Below are positions 26,259 to 34,013 of a stretch of DNA of 48,658 bases, piece by piece. The stretch covers positions 1-48,658 of the forward strand of contig DBXX01000023.1 of the NCBI GenBank assembly GCA_002309675.1. The letters run 5' to 3'. Below the pieces are notes generated by a model. It was not told where the DNA came from. It saw only the letters and a list, made by a program, of their open reading frames with translations, and searched no databases. The DNA comes from Lachnospiraceae bacterium UBA1201 (GTDB taxonomy: Bacteria; Bacillota; Clostridia; Lachnospirales; Lachnospiraceae). Numbering within the stretch: position 1 is the first letter of the stretch; the number at the start of each line of letters is the position of its first letter. Position numbers and translations under genes: made by a program.

Positions 26259-26308
26259 AAACCGCCCTGCCGCTTATGAGAGCTAGCTCTCAAGCGGTCG
26301 GGCGGTTT
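26259..26308. terminator. Long bidirectional terminator-like hairpin
   Basis: AAACCGCCC pairs with GGGCGGTTT, then CCGCTT with AAGCGG, then GAGAGCT with AGCTCTC, with a small internal loop and bulge. Reading on the minus strand it is followed by TTTTATT, on the plus strand by TTTCATTT. It probably ends transcription from the Nudix gene. Confidence 0.65.
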
Positions 26309-26378
26309 CATTTAGCACCGGATCGGCGGATCTTAACCAACGATAGAGGCCAGAAGTCCGCGATAGAGTTCATACTGA

Positions 26379-26421
26379 TGTACGGGAAACTACGAGCGCA
26401 CCGCTCGTAGTTTCCCGTACA
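26379..26421. repeat. Perfect 20-bp inverted repeat with 3-base loop
   Basis: The left arm 26379-26398 (TGTACGGGAAACTACGAGCG) is the exact complement of 26402-26421. There is no T-run on either side, so it is not an ordinary terminator. Confidence 0.9.
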
Positions 26422-26461
26422 TTAGAACACACCCCACCATGTTTGGCGGAGTGTGTTCTAA
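26422..26461. repeat. 11-bp inverted repeat directly after the preceding hairpin
   Basis: TTAGAACACAC (26422-26432) is complementary to GTGTGTTCTAA (26451-26461) with an 18-base middle part. It starts at the base after the previous hairpin, so the two would stack. Confidence 0.8.
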
Positions 26462-26540
26462 CGGGAAAACAACCACTGGTGTGCACAATGGCTGCATTAT
26501 ATTGAGAAAAGGATGAATGCTAAGTAATTAGAAGTGTGTC

Positions 26541-26685
26541 GTCAGCTTTCTAAATCGGAAGAAATGCAATCTCCCCCAGACTGCATCAAATAGAAAGCTG
26601 ACAAGCAACCTTCCTCAATTTGTATCAAACACTGCTTTCCGAGCGTCCCCCTAGACACCGAAGAACAGGCCTATTCAGATACAAA
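26541..26685 (+). ncRNA. Candidate structured RNA with two C-rich hairpin loops
   Basis: GTCAGCTTTCTA (26541-26552) is the exact complement of TAGAAAGCTGAC (26591-26602). Inside, ATGCA-a-TCT pairs with AGA-c-TGCAT around a CCCCC loop (26573-26577). A second domain is bounded by TTTGTATC (26619-26626) and GATACAAA (26678-26685); inside it GTC/GAC present a CCCCTA loop at 26648-26653. The direction is not proven. It may be a regulatory RNA or a long leader of the gene at 27017. Confidence 0.4.
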
Positions 26686-26799
26686 GCTTGATTGACGAAA
26701 GATGTAGGAGTTCTTTCTCAACCGAGTACATTATATATGGATTTAGGGTGGATTTCAATCAATCTCGATAACAGGGCGAAAATTTTTTCGAAAGGTCGT

Positions 26800-26972
26800 A
26801 TGGCAGGATAAGATGCCATTTTCGCGGAATGAAATGCCACGATTTGCGGCGGGAGAGGCGGCATTTACAGTTTGGAAACTTGGTATGCGCATTTGGCAAG
26901 TTATTCTGCCCGTTTACATGATTTCGCGTTGAAATTGCTTGACTTAGCGTAAGATGCCATGATATGATGGCG
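26800..26972 (+). promoter_or_regulatory. Promoter with repeated TGCCAT half-sites upstream of the hybrid regulator
   Basis: TTGACT (26939-26944), 18 bases, and TATGAT (26963-26968) form a promoter. ATGGCA (26800-26805) and TGCCAT (26814-26819) form one inverted repeat. TGCCAT (26955-26960) and ATGGCG (26967-26972) form another that covers the -10 box, and TGCCAC lies at 26835-26840. The word TAAGATGCCAT occurs at both 26809 and 26950. This suggests an operator pair, perhaps for autoregulation. Confidence 0.5.
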
Positions 26973-27016
26973 ACATGATATGCATCGATGATTATTGAGG
27001 TCGGAGGCAGCAGAAA

Positions 27017-28804
27017 GTGAAAGACAGAGGTAAGGTGTGCATATTACTGTCCGGTTTTGTCGGAGAGTATAACGACGGCTTTTGTTACGGCATTGAACGC
27101 CAGGCAGAAGTTTTGGGGTATAAGACGACGGTATACTCCATGCTAAATTTTGAACGTTTGAATACGAATGATGAAGAGTGTGTCTTTGAAAACATTCCGT
27201 TTGATCAATATGACGGAGTGATGTTCATCGAGCGCTCTTTTTCCGCGCATAAAGGTGTCGGACGTAAGATCGACGGCATCCTGAAGAAATATTGTAAGGT
27301 TCCGACCATGGTGCTCGGGCAGTCGGATTATTTCCCGGATAAGATCTCCATGAATAATGAGGCCGAATTCGAGATGATCACGGACCACCTGATCGAGGAA
27401 CACGGATGCAAGAATCTGTATTTCCTCGGTGGACTAAAGGAGCATAACAGTAAGCGTATCGCGGGTTTCCTGACTTCGCTTTCGAAGCATGGCATCGAGA
27501 CGGGCAATGATACCCTGTTGTACGGAGGATATTGGATCGACTGCGCGCAGCGTTTGGCGAAGAACCTTGCATTCGGTAAGGTGAAGATGCCGGATGCGGT
27601 TGTTTGTATCGACGATATCGTGGCGTATGCGCTCATCTCGGAACTGTCCGAATACGGTGTGCGCGTGCCGGAGGACCTCCTGGTTTCCGGCTTTGACGGA
27701 CATTCGCTGGCGGATAATCCTGCCGTGTCCATCCTGACGATAAAGGCAGACTCCGTTTTCTGGGGCGCGAAAGCATTTACCGCATTGTTTGAAATGATGA
27801 CCGGCGAGACCGCCGAAGTCTTTAAAGAACTGGAGTATGAACTGAACCCGGGTCGTAGCTGCGGATGTACACGGAAACCGCGCAGCGATGTTAAGGAAAT
27901 GCTGCATCACCGGAAAACGGTCGACCGACAGGAGATGTACTACGCGAACAGCGAGATCGTAGAGCGTCTGTACACGGCGTCCGATCAGGACGAGTTCGTT
28001 CACCGTTTTGAGAATCTGATCTATCTGATCCCGGATCAGAATTTCGTGGCATTGTGCCGCTATACGCCGGATAACCGGATCGCCTGCATATTCGCCACGG
28101 AAGCTATCTCTGCAGGTAATCCGGAGATCATGCCGAAGGACGTATACTTCCCGGTCGATACGACCATCGAGGAGCAGGTACTGAATTTCCACATGGTGCC
28201 GCTGAATTTCGCAGGGCAGAAACTCGGCTATCTGGTGGTCGGCTACCCGGAAGCAACGATCTACACCGACCTGCTGCGCCGCATTTGCCGCCACATCGCG
28301 ATCGGCCTGCATAATCTCAGGGAGCGCGAGTTGATATCGGTTTCCGGAAGATGGGTAGACAGTTCGCTACTGAATGATGAGATGCCTCAGGTAAGCTCCG
28401 CGACGGTGGGGCAGACAGCCCGTGCGCCGCGCGCTACGGAGACGGAGAAGGCACCTGCGGACACGCCGGTCCAGCCGTCGACCATCTTCGTTTTGAAGGA
28501 CGACATCATGTGTAAGGTCAATGTGGCCAATGTCTTTTATTTTGAGGCGGTCGACAAAAAAGTCTTCGCCCACACGAAGGGCGGAAACTACGAGAGTCGG
28601 CAGAAATTATATGAGCTGGAACTGCAGCTATCCGGTCGCGGATTCGTCCGGATCTCCAAATCCGTGCTGCTTTCCGTAGATAAGGTGGCGAGGATCAAAC
28701 CAGATGTCGATCGAACGCTTTTGGTCTACCTTACGGATAAAAGCACAGTTCGTGTTTCGCGAAAATATGTTAAGGACTTCAAGGATCACCTAAGCATCAC
28801 GTGA
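27017..28804 (+). CDS. Hybrid regulator: LacI-type sugar-sensor domain fused to LytTR DNA-binding domain
   Basis: The GTG start at 27017 is supported by GGAGG 9 bases upstream. The protein has 595 residues. Residues 6-285 look like the periplasmic-binding fold of LacI/GalR regulators: ILLSGFVGEYNDGF, DGVMFIERSF, NLYFLGGLKEHNSKRIAGF, PDAVVCIDDIVAYALISEL, VPEDLLVSGFDGHSLADNP. The usual N-terminal helix-turn-helix is missing. A middle part (about 290-450) is GAF-like by length and pattern only. Residues 490-594 match LytTR, with VFYFEAVDKKVFAHT and GFVRISKSVLLSVDKVARI. It likely binds a sugar in the cytoplasm and controls the arabinofuranosidase gene 179 bases downstream. There is no signal peptide, so it is not a membrane receptor. 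Confidence 0.85.
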   Translation: MKDRGKVCILLSGFVGEYNDGFCYGIERQAEVLGYKTTVYSMLNFERLNTNDEECVFENIPFDQYDGVMFIERSFSAHKGVGRKIDGILKKYCKVPTMVLGQSDYFPDKISMNNEAEFEMITDHLIEEHGCKNLYFLGGLKEHNSKRIAGFLTSLSKHGIETGNDTLLYGGYWIDCAQRLAKNLAFGKVKMPDAVVCIDDIVAYALISELSEYGVRVPEDLLVSGFDGHSLADNPAVSILTIKADSVFWGAKAFTALFEMMTGETAEVFKELEYELNPGRSCGCTRKPRSDVKEMLHHRKTVDRQEMYYANSEIVERLYTASDQDEFVHRFENLIYLIPDQNFVALCRYTPDNRIACIFATEAISAGNPEIMPKDVYFPVDTTIEEQVLNFHMVPLNFAGQKLGYLVVGYPEATIYTDLLRRICRHIAIGLHNLRERELISVSGRWVDSSLLNDEMPQVSSATVGQTARAPRATETEKAPADTPVQPSTIFVLKDDIMCKVNVANVFYFEAVDKKVFAHTKGGNYESRQKLYELELQLSGRGFVRISKSVLLSVDKVARIKPDVDRTLLVYLTDKSTVRVSRKYVKDFKDHLSIT

Positions 28805-28858
28805 TAAAACGAAACCTGAAAAAAAGAGAATCCGTCAGTTAAATGAGAAGATATATCA

Positions 28859-28887
28859 TTGTTTTCAAAATAGATCAGCGGTATAAT
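28859..28887 (+). promoter_or_regulatory. Promoter of the arabinofuranosidase gene
   Basis: TTGTTT (28859-28864), 17 bases, and a perfect TATAAT (28882-28887). A small inverted repeat GCCGGA/TCCGGC follows in the leader around 28935-28951. Confidence 0.7.
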
Positions 28888-28983
28888 TCTAAAGAATTTA
28901 TAAACTCACTGTTGTCGAATGGCAGTGAAGGCAGCCGGATGCGTTCCGGCGGTCAATGAGAGTGAATTCGGAGGTTTACCGTT

Positions 28984-30450
28984 ATGAAGAAGCTAAATGC
29001 GGTGATCAATACGTATAACCGCAAATCACACATCAACCCCGAGATCTACGGACATTTTTCCGAGCACCTCGGACGTTGCATTTACAAAGGTATATATGTG
29101 GGCGAGGACTCCCCGATCCCGAACATTGGCGGCGTTCGTAAGGACATCATCGAGGCATTCCGCCAGATCAAGATGCCCGTGATCCGCTGGCCCGGCGGCT
29201 GTTTCGCGGATGAGTATCACTGGATGGACGGCATCGGCCCGAAGGAAAGCCGCAAGAAGATGGTGAATACCAACTGGGGCGGCGTTACCGAGGATAACTC
29301 CTTCGGAACCAACGAGTTCTTCAATTTCTGTGAAGCAGTAGGCTGCGAGCCTTACCTCTCGGTCAATGTCGGCAGCGGCACGGTCGAGGAGATGGCGAAT
29401 TGGATCGAATATATCACTTTCGACGGCGTGTCCCCGATGGCGCAGCTACGCCGCGATAACGGACGCGAGAAGCCGTGGAAACTGAAATACCTGGGTATCG
29501 GAAACGAGAACTGGGGCTGTGGCGGCAACATGCGGCCGGAGTATTATGCGGATGTGTATCGCCGCTTTCAGACATTTGCAAAAAACTTCAGCGGCAACCG
29601 TCTGTTTAAGGTGGCGTGCGGACCGAGCGACTCCCAGTATAACTGGACCGAAGGCCTGCTCCACAACATCAACGACATGCATGCAAACGCGATCTCGATG
29701 CACTACTACACATTGCCCACGGGCGACTGGCAGCATAAGGGCAGCGCGACCGAGTTTGATGATAAAGAGTACTACCAGACGATCGAGCATACGCTCGCCA
29801 TCGAAGACATGATCGAGAAGCACGGCGCACTGCTTTCCATTCACACGAAGCAGATGAAGCTGATCGTGGACGAATGGGGATGCTGGTACGACGTCGAGCC
29901 CGGAACCAACCCCGGCTTCCTGTATCAGCAGAACACGATGCGTGATGCGATCGTAGCGGCGATCAACCTGAATATCTTCAATCAGCATTCAGACATCGTC
30001 TGCATGGCAAACATCGCGCAGGCGGTCAATGTCCTCCAGGCGCTCATCCTCACCGAGGGCGAGAAGATGGTAAAGACACCGACCTACCACGTATTCGACA
30101 TGTTTAAGGCTCATCAGGGCAATGAACTTGTGGACAGCTTCGTAGAGAACGAGACACGCGAAGGCGTTCCGGCGATCTCTTACTCGGCTTCCATGAACGA
30201 AGGCCGCGATCTGGTCATCACATTGGCCAATTGCATGCTCGATGAGACTTACGAGATCTCCTGCGACCTCTGCGGATACAACGCAAAAGAGATCGAGGCG
30301 CAGATCCTTACAAACGATGTGCACGCGCACAACGATTTTACAGACCCGGAAAAAGTCTCCATCGCCCCCTACAAGGCTACAAAAGACGGAGATAAAATAA
30401 TTGTTTCACTTCCTCCTTGCAGTGTCGTGACGGTAATCTGTCATGAGTAA
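28984..30450 (+). CDS. Alpha-L-arabinofuranosidase, glycoside hydrolase family 51
   Basis: This enzyme removes terminal arabinofuranose from arabinoxylan or arabinan oligosaccharides with retention. Family 51 features are the N-terminal NPEIYGHFSEHLGRCIYKGI, RWPGGCFADEYHW near residue 68, the acid/base Glu175 in GIGNENWGCGG and the nucleophile Glu297 in LIVDEWGCWYD. The length of 488 residues is normal. It has no signal peptide, so it acts on imported oligosaccharides. CGGAGG lies 9 bases before the ATG. The 3' end overlaps the next small gene by 8 bases. Confidence 0.95.
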   Translation: MKKLNAVINTYNRKSHINPEIYGHFSEHLGRCIYKGIYVGEDSPIPNIGGVRKDIIEAFRQIKMPVIRWPGGCFADEYHWMDGIGPKESRKKMVNTNWGGVTEDNSFGTNEFFNFCEAVGCEPYLSVNVGSGTVEEMANWIEYITFDGVSPMAQLRRDNGREKPWKLKYLGIGNENWGCGGNMRPEYYADVYRRFQTFAKNFSGNRLFKVACGPSDSQYNWTEGLLHNINDMHANAISMHYYTLPTGDWQHKGSATEFDDKEYYQTIEHTLAIEDMIEKHGALLSIHTKQMKLIVDEWGCWYDVEPGTNPGFLYQQNTMRDAIVAAINLNIFNQHSDIVCMANIAQAVNVLQALILTEGEKMVKTPTYHVFDMFKAHQGNELVDSFVENETREGVPAISYSASMNEGRDLVITLANCMLDETYEISCDLCGYNAKEIEAQILTNDVHAHNDFTDPEKVSIAPYKATKDGDKIIVSLPPCSVVTVICHE

Positions 30451-30709
30451 TGCAAAGTGCGGTAAATGTCTGCTGAGAGATTATGATGGAAGTGATTATA
30501 AGGAAAAGGTACAAGCTTTCTTGGATCAAATACCGAATGGTGTCCGGACTCCTCCTTATGATTATAAACGGCGCCTTGAGGTATGTGCAGAGTGTGACAT
30601 GCTTAGTGACGGCATGTGCATGGAATGCGGATGTTATGTGCAAGTGAGAGCGGCAAAAGCCCCCTTGTATTGTCCGATCGGACGTTGGGAGACCGACGAT
30701 ACGAAGTGA
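30443..30709 (+). CDS. Small cysteine-rich protein, DUF6171-like
   Basis: An 88-residue protein with Cys pairs at its start (KCGKCLL) and in the middle and end (CAECDMLSDGMCMECGCYV and LYCPIGRW). This spacing suggests a zinc-binding ribbon. It resembles a family of small Firmicutes proteins of unknown role (DUF6171 by memory of the CGCYV..RAA..CP pattern). The start overlaps the end of the arabinofuranosidase gene by 8 bases and has no good ribosome site, pointing to coupled translation. A role linked to the sugar enzyme is not shown. Confidence 0.7.
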   Translation: MSNAKCGKCLLRDYDGSDYKEKVQAFLDQIPNGVRTPPYDYKRRLEVCAECDMLSDGMCMECGCYVQVRAAKAPLYCPIGRWETDDTK

Positions 30710-30787
30710 CGTAATGCCCCCTTTTTAAAATGCCGCGATCGCTTATGTTTCGCTACTAATCAGTAGAATGTGTGTGTTTTGGTTTTT

Positions 30788-30803
30788 TGAGACGATCGTC
30801 TCA
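30788..30803. promoter_or_regulatory. Perfect 16-bp palindrome, possible operator
   Basis: TGAGACGATCGTCTCA is its own reverse complement. It lies between the small Cys-rich gene and the terminator before the PAP2 gene, with a T6 tract directly upstream. It may be a dimeric repressor site or, read on the minus strand, a short hairpin. Confidence 0.5.
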
Positions 30804-30845
30804 CGGGAAAACGATCTAAAACTCAGCAGACAAAAAACCGTAAAT

Positions 30846-30886
30846 GGCCGGTGCGCCCTGAGTAATTCAGGGGCATCGGCCGTTTT
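30846..30886 (+). terminator. Intrinsic terminator
   Basis: GGCCGGTGC and CCCTGA pair with TTCAGGG and GCATCGGCC around a GTAA loop (one bulged base, one mismatch-wobble), followed by GTTTTC. It ends the arabinofuranosidase transcript. Confidence 0.8.
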
Positions 30887-30887
30887 C

Positions 30888-30916
30888 TTGCGTTCATGAA
30901 CAATATGTGGTAAAAT
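30888..30916 (+). promoter_or_regulatory. Promoter of the PAP2 gene
   Basis: TTGCGT (30888-30893), 17 bases, TAAAAT (30911-30916), right after the terminator. Confidence 0.5.
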
Positions 30917-30938
30917 GAGGGGTGGAATAGGAGGCTAT

Positions 30939-31538
30939 ATGGACTCATTATTGCAATGGGACGGGGATTTCCTCCTGTGGGTGCAGGAGCACCTGCGGTT
31001 TGAAACTTTGACCCCGTTTATGAAAGCCGTCACGGTCCTGGGTATTGCCGGGTGCTTCTGGCTGGCTTTGACTTTGGTTTTGTCGTTTATCCCGAAGATG
31101 CGCAGGGCGGCTTTTGCATCGACGCTGGGGATGGTTTTTGTGGCGATCACGTGTAACCTGATCACGAAGAATCTGGTCGCGCGCACGCGTCCGTACGAGG
31201 TGGTCGAAGGGTTGACGCGCCTGATCGGCGAACAGGTGGATTATTCGTTTCCGTCAGGGCATACCGCCATCAGTTTCGGTTCGGCAGTCGCTTTGTTTTT
31301 CTATCTGGACCGGAGGATCGGTATCGGGCTTATAGCGCTGGCGACGCTGATCGCATGGACCAGGCTCTATCTGGGCGTGCACTATCCGACGGATGTGCTC
31401 GGAGGCATGGCTTTCGGCATCGTGATGGGAATTCTCGGACATCTGACTGCGGACCGGTTGTGGCCGATATTGACCAGAAGGTTCGTTAAGAGCCCCGATG
31501 TCGGGGACGGTGACACGACGAGAGAGAATCGTGGATAA
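30939..31538 (+). CDS. PAP2-superfamily membrane phosphatase
   Basis: This is a 199-residue integral membrane protein with about five hydrophobic helices. I start at ATG 30939 (MDSLLQWDGDFLLWV) because TAGGAGG lies 6 bases before it; the ATG at 30915 has no ribosome site and falls within the -10 region. The three acid-phosphatase motifs are KNLVARTRP, FPSGHTAISFGSA and RLYLGVHYPTDVLGG. Such enzymes dephosphorylate undecaprenyl pyrophosphate, phosphatidate or related lipids. Which one applies here cannot be told. Confidence 0.9.
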   Translation: MDSLLQWDGDFLLWVQEHLRFETLTPFMKAVTVLGIAGCFWLALTLVLSFIPKMRRAAFASTLGMVFVAITCNLITKNLVARTRPYEVVEGLTRLIGEQVDYSFPSGHTAISFGSAVALFFYLDRRIGIGLIALATLIAWTRLYLGVHYPTDVLGGMAFGIVMGILGHLTADRLWPILTRRFVKSPDVGDGDTTRENRG

Positions 31539-31577
31539 ACGTACATATCGCCGGCTCTATGCCGGCAGGAGGGGATC

Positions 31578-32333
31578 ATGTTACACAAAGTACATTTGGA
31601 TGAGGTTTCGGACGGGAAGATCTACGAACGCCGGGACATGGTGCGCTTAGGATGCGGAGAATGCGAAGGCTGCAGCGAGTGTTGTAAGACAGTCGGCGAC
31701 AGCATCGTTTTGGATCCTTACGATTTTGCGATGTTGTCGGCGGAGTTGGGCCTGGATGCTGCGGGACTTGGAGCGAAGTATACTTCGTTTGCACCGGTCG
31801 GTGCCATGGTGCTGCCGCATCTGGTAATCGATGAAGGAAAGGGGTGCCGCCTGCTGAGCGAGGATGGACGATGCACGATCCACAAGGCGCGGCCGGGAAT
31901 GTGCCGTTTGTTCCCGCTAGCGCGGATCTACGAAGAGGATCGTGTGACCTATATTCATCAGATCCACGAATGTCCGAAGAAACCGAATAAAAAGGTACGC
32001 GTGGAGGAGTTTATCGGAATCCCGAATATGGCAGCCTATGAGCGTTACCTGCTGGTCTGGGATCAGTTCCGTAAGAATTACGAGCAGATGATGACGCCGG
32101 ACATTACGACCGAAGCTCTGGAGGAGCAGACGAAGTTTATCCTGACGTTATTTTACCTGACTACGTTCCCGGTAACGAAGGGAGAGAACGGGGTCGATAT
32201 GGAGCCGTTCTACAATGCGTTCTATCGGCGCATGGACACGGCGTATGAGGGACTCGGTCTGATCCGGGTGCCCGATAAGGAAGTGGAAGATTGGAAAAAC
32301 AAGCCGATCCGCAAGACCTGGCTGGAAGATTAA
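31578..32333 (+). CDS. YkgJ-family cysteine-cluster protein
   Basis: The 251-residue protein carries CGECEGCSECCKTVG near residues 26-40 and a second cluster GCRLLSEDGRCTIHKARPGMCRLFPL near 92-117 (given here by its key Cys at the start, middle and end). This pattern is shared by the YkgJ/zinc- or iron-chelating family. The biochemical role is not established. AGGAGGGG precedes the ATG. It is 12 bases upstream of the PTS enzyme I gene and likely co-transcribed with it. Confidence 0.85.
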   Translation: MLHKVHLDEVSDGKIYERRDMVRLGCGECEGCSECCKTVGDSIVLDPYDFAMLSAELGLDAAGLGAKYTSFAPVGAMVLPHLVIDEGKGCRLLSEDGRCTIHKARPGMCRLFPLARIYEEDRVTYIHQIHECPKKPNKKVRVEEFIGIPNMAAYERYLLVWDQFRKNYEQMMTPDITTEALEEQTKFILTLFYLTTFPVTKGENGVDMEPFYNAFYRRMDTAYEGLGLIRVPDKEVEDWKNKPIRKTWLED

Positions 32334-32345
32334 AGGGGGAAACCT

Positions 32346-34013
32346 ATGACGCGATTGCAGGGAACCGGAGTCGTATCCGGAATTGCCATAGGGAAACTGT
32401 ATTACTACAAAAAAGAGGCTGCCGGAGAGCATAAACGCGCATTTTCCGGCGCCGCAGAGGAAGAGCACCGCTTCAATGAGGCAGTCTCGCAACTGGATAT
32501 CGAGCTGATCGCGCTGAAGGACGCGGCGCTTTCGAGCGTCGGGAGCCAGGGCGTCAGCCTGTTCGAAGCCTACCGCATGATCCTGCAGGATCTTTTGTTC
32601 CTGGAAGAGGTGCATGCCTTGATCTACCGCGACAGTATGTGCGCGGAGGATGCTGTCCTCGAGGCGGGACGGTCGCTCGCAGCGACGCTTCTGCCCATGG
32701 AGGATCCGTACCTGAAGCAACGTGCAGAGGACGTTAAGGCCGTTTCGCAGCGACTGTTTGAGAAACTGGTGGGTGACCACGGGGATGAGACTCTGGAACA
32801 GGCGCAGGGCATTCTGGCCGCGCAGAATCTGACGCCCGCGGAGATGATGCACATCTCGAAAGAGAACGTCAGTGCGATCGTTTTGGAAAATGCGGCGGAG
32901 AACTCACACATTGCCATATTGGCCGGATTGATGGATATCCCGATGATCGTCGGTATGCGGCCGGAGTTCGATCCGAAGATGGATGGATTGACCGCGATAG
33001 CGGATGCCGAGCGCGGGACGCTGATCCTGTCGCCGACCGAAGAGGTCCTGACGCAGATGGAAAAGCGTCGGGAGCAGTTCGTTGAAACGAAGAAGCTTCT
33101 GCAGCAATATGCGGAACGCGAGACGATCACGAAGGATGGAAAGAGAGTCCGCATCGAGGCGAATATCAGCGGACTGGTGGATCTGGACGGGGCGCTGCAG
33201 TACAACGTCGACGGCGTCGGACTGTTCCGGACGGAGTTTTTGTTTTTGGGACGAAAGGAAGCGCCGAGTGAGGAGCAGCAGTACCGCATTTACCGGAAGG
33301 TAGCAGAGCGCATGGAGGGCCGCCCGGTCGTTATCCGGATCATGGATCTGGGTGCAGATAAGATGCCGGACTACTTAAAGACGGGGGAGGAGGAGAACCC
33401 GGCCATGGGGCTTCGGGGGATCCGTTTTTGCCTGGAGCATAAGGGATTGTTGCGTGCCCAGCTTTCCGCGATCTTACGCGCTGCCGTTTACGGGAGAGTA
33501 TCGATTCTTCTGCCCATGGTGGTATCATTGTCCGAGGTCTTGCAGGTGCGGGAACTCATGGAGGATGTGAAGCGGCAACTAACCGTGCAAGGCGAGCCAT
33601 ACCGCATGGTACCGGTCGGCGTAATGATCGAAACGCCGGCGGCGGCACTCATCAGTGACACACTCGCACAGAATGTGGATTTCTTCAGCATCGGAACGAA
33701 TGATCTGACGCAGTATACGACGTCGATGGATCGTCAGAATTCGAAACTGAAAAAATATATGAATCCGTATCATCCGGCGGTCTTTCGCCTGATCCGGATG
33801 ACGGTCGACAACGCGAGACGGGCGGCTATTCCCGTCAGCATCTGCGGTGAACTCGCCGCGGACACGACGTTGTGCCCGTATTTTTTGTCGATCGGTGTGA
33901 CTGCACTTTCGGTCTCTCCGACGCGTGTATTACCCTTAAGGAAAACCATCTGTGAGCTACGGGTGGATGAATTTACAGATCGAAATGATCAATGGAAGGA
34001 GTATTTCTCATGA
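32346..34013 (+). CDS. ptsI: Phosphoenolpyruvate-protein phosphotransferase (PTS enzyme I)
   Basis: Enzyme I takes phosphate from PEP and passes it to HPr to drive sugar uptake. It begins with the typical GTGVVSGIAIGKLYYY. The phosphorylated histidine is His188 in ENSHIAILAG. The PEP-binding barrel follows with LFRTEFLFLGR, RIMDLGADK, FSIGTNDLTQYTTSMDR and the catalytic Cys in VSICGELAAD. The length of 555 residues is slightly short of the usual 570-575. No HPr or enzyme II gene is adjacent. The stop overlaps the apt start (ATGA). Confidence 0.96.
   Translation: MTRLQGTGVVSGIAIGKLYYYKKEAAGEHKRAFSGAAEEEHRFNEAVSQLDIELIALKDAALSSVGSQGVSLFEAYRMILQDLLFLEEVHALIYRDSMCAEDAVLEAGRSLAATLLPMEDPYLKQRAEDVKAVSQRLFEKLVGDHGDETLEQAQGILAAQNLTPAEMMHISKENVSAIVLENAAENSHIAILAGLMDIPMIVGMRPEFDPKMDGLTAIADAERGTLILSPTEEVLTQMEKRREQFVETKKLLQQYAERETITKDGKRVRIEANISGLVDLDGALQYNVDGVGLFRTEFLFLGRKEAPSEEQQYRIYRKVAERMEGRPVVIRIMDLGADKMPDYLKTGEEENPAMGLRGIRFCLEHKGLLRAQLSAILRAAVYGRVSILLPMVVSLSEVLQVRELMEDVKRQLTVQGEPYRMVPVGVMIETPAAALISDTLAQNVDFFSIGTNDLTQYTTSMDRQNSKLKKYMNPYHPAVFRLIRMTVDNARRAAIPVSICGELAADTTLCPYFLSIGVTALSVSPTRVLPLRKTICELRVDEFTDRNDQWKEYFS

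Larger units (their letters stand above)
26099..27016. other. 918-base gene-free region rich in hairpins
   Basis: I see no convincing gene here. The first 160 bases are GC-rich with short hairpins such as TATGAGC/GCTCATA near 26191-26212 and CATATG repeats near 26207 and 26230. Then come a long terminator-like hairpin, two more near-perfect hairpins, a candidate structured RNA, an A/T-richer stretch, and repeated TGCCAT half-sites before the regulator gene. These are listed separately. Confidence 0.7.

Noticed and set aside
26192..26410. 72-residue plus-strand frame in the hairpin region
   Set aside because: It runs through two strong inverted repeats and has no ribosome site.
26259..26602. 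CRISPR array or insertion-sequence ends
   Set aside because: The hairpins differ from one another, are not evenly spaced, and no transposase or cas gene is nearby.
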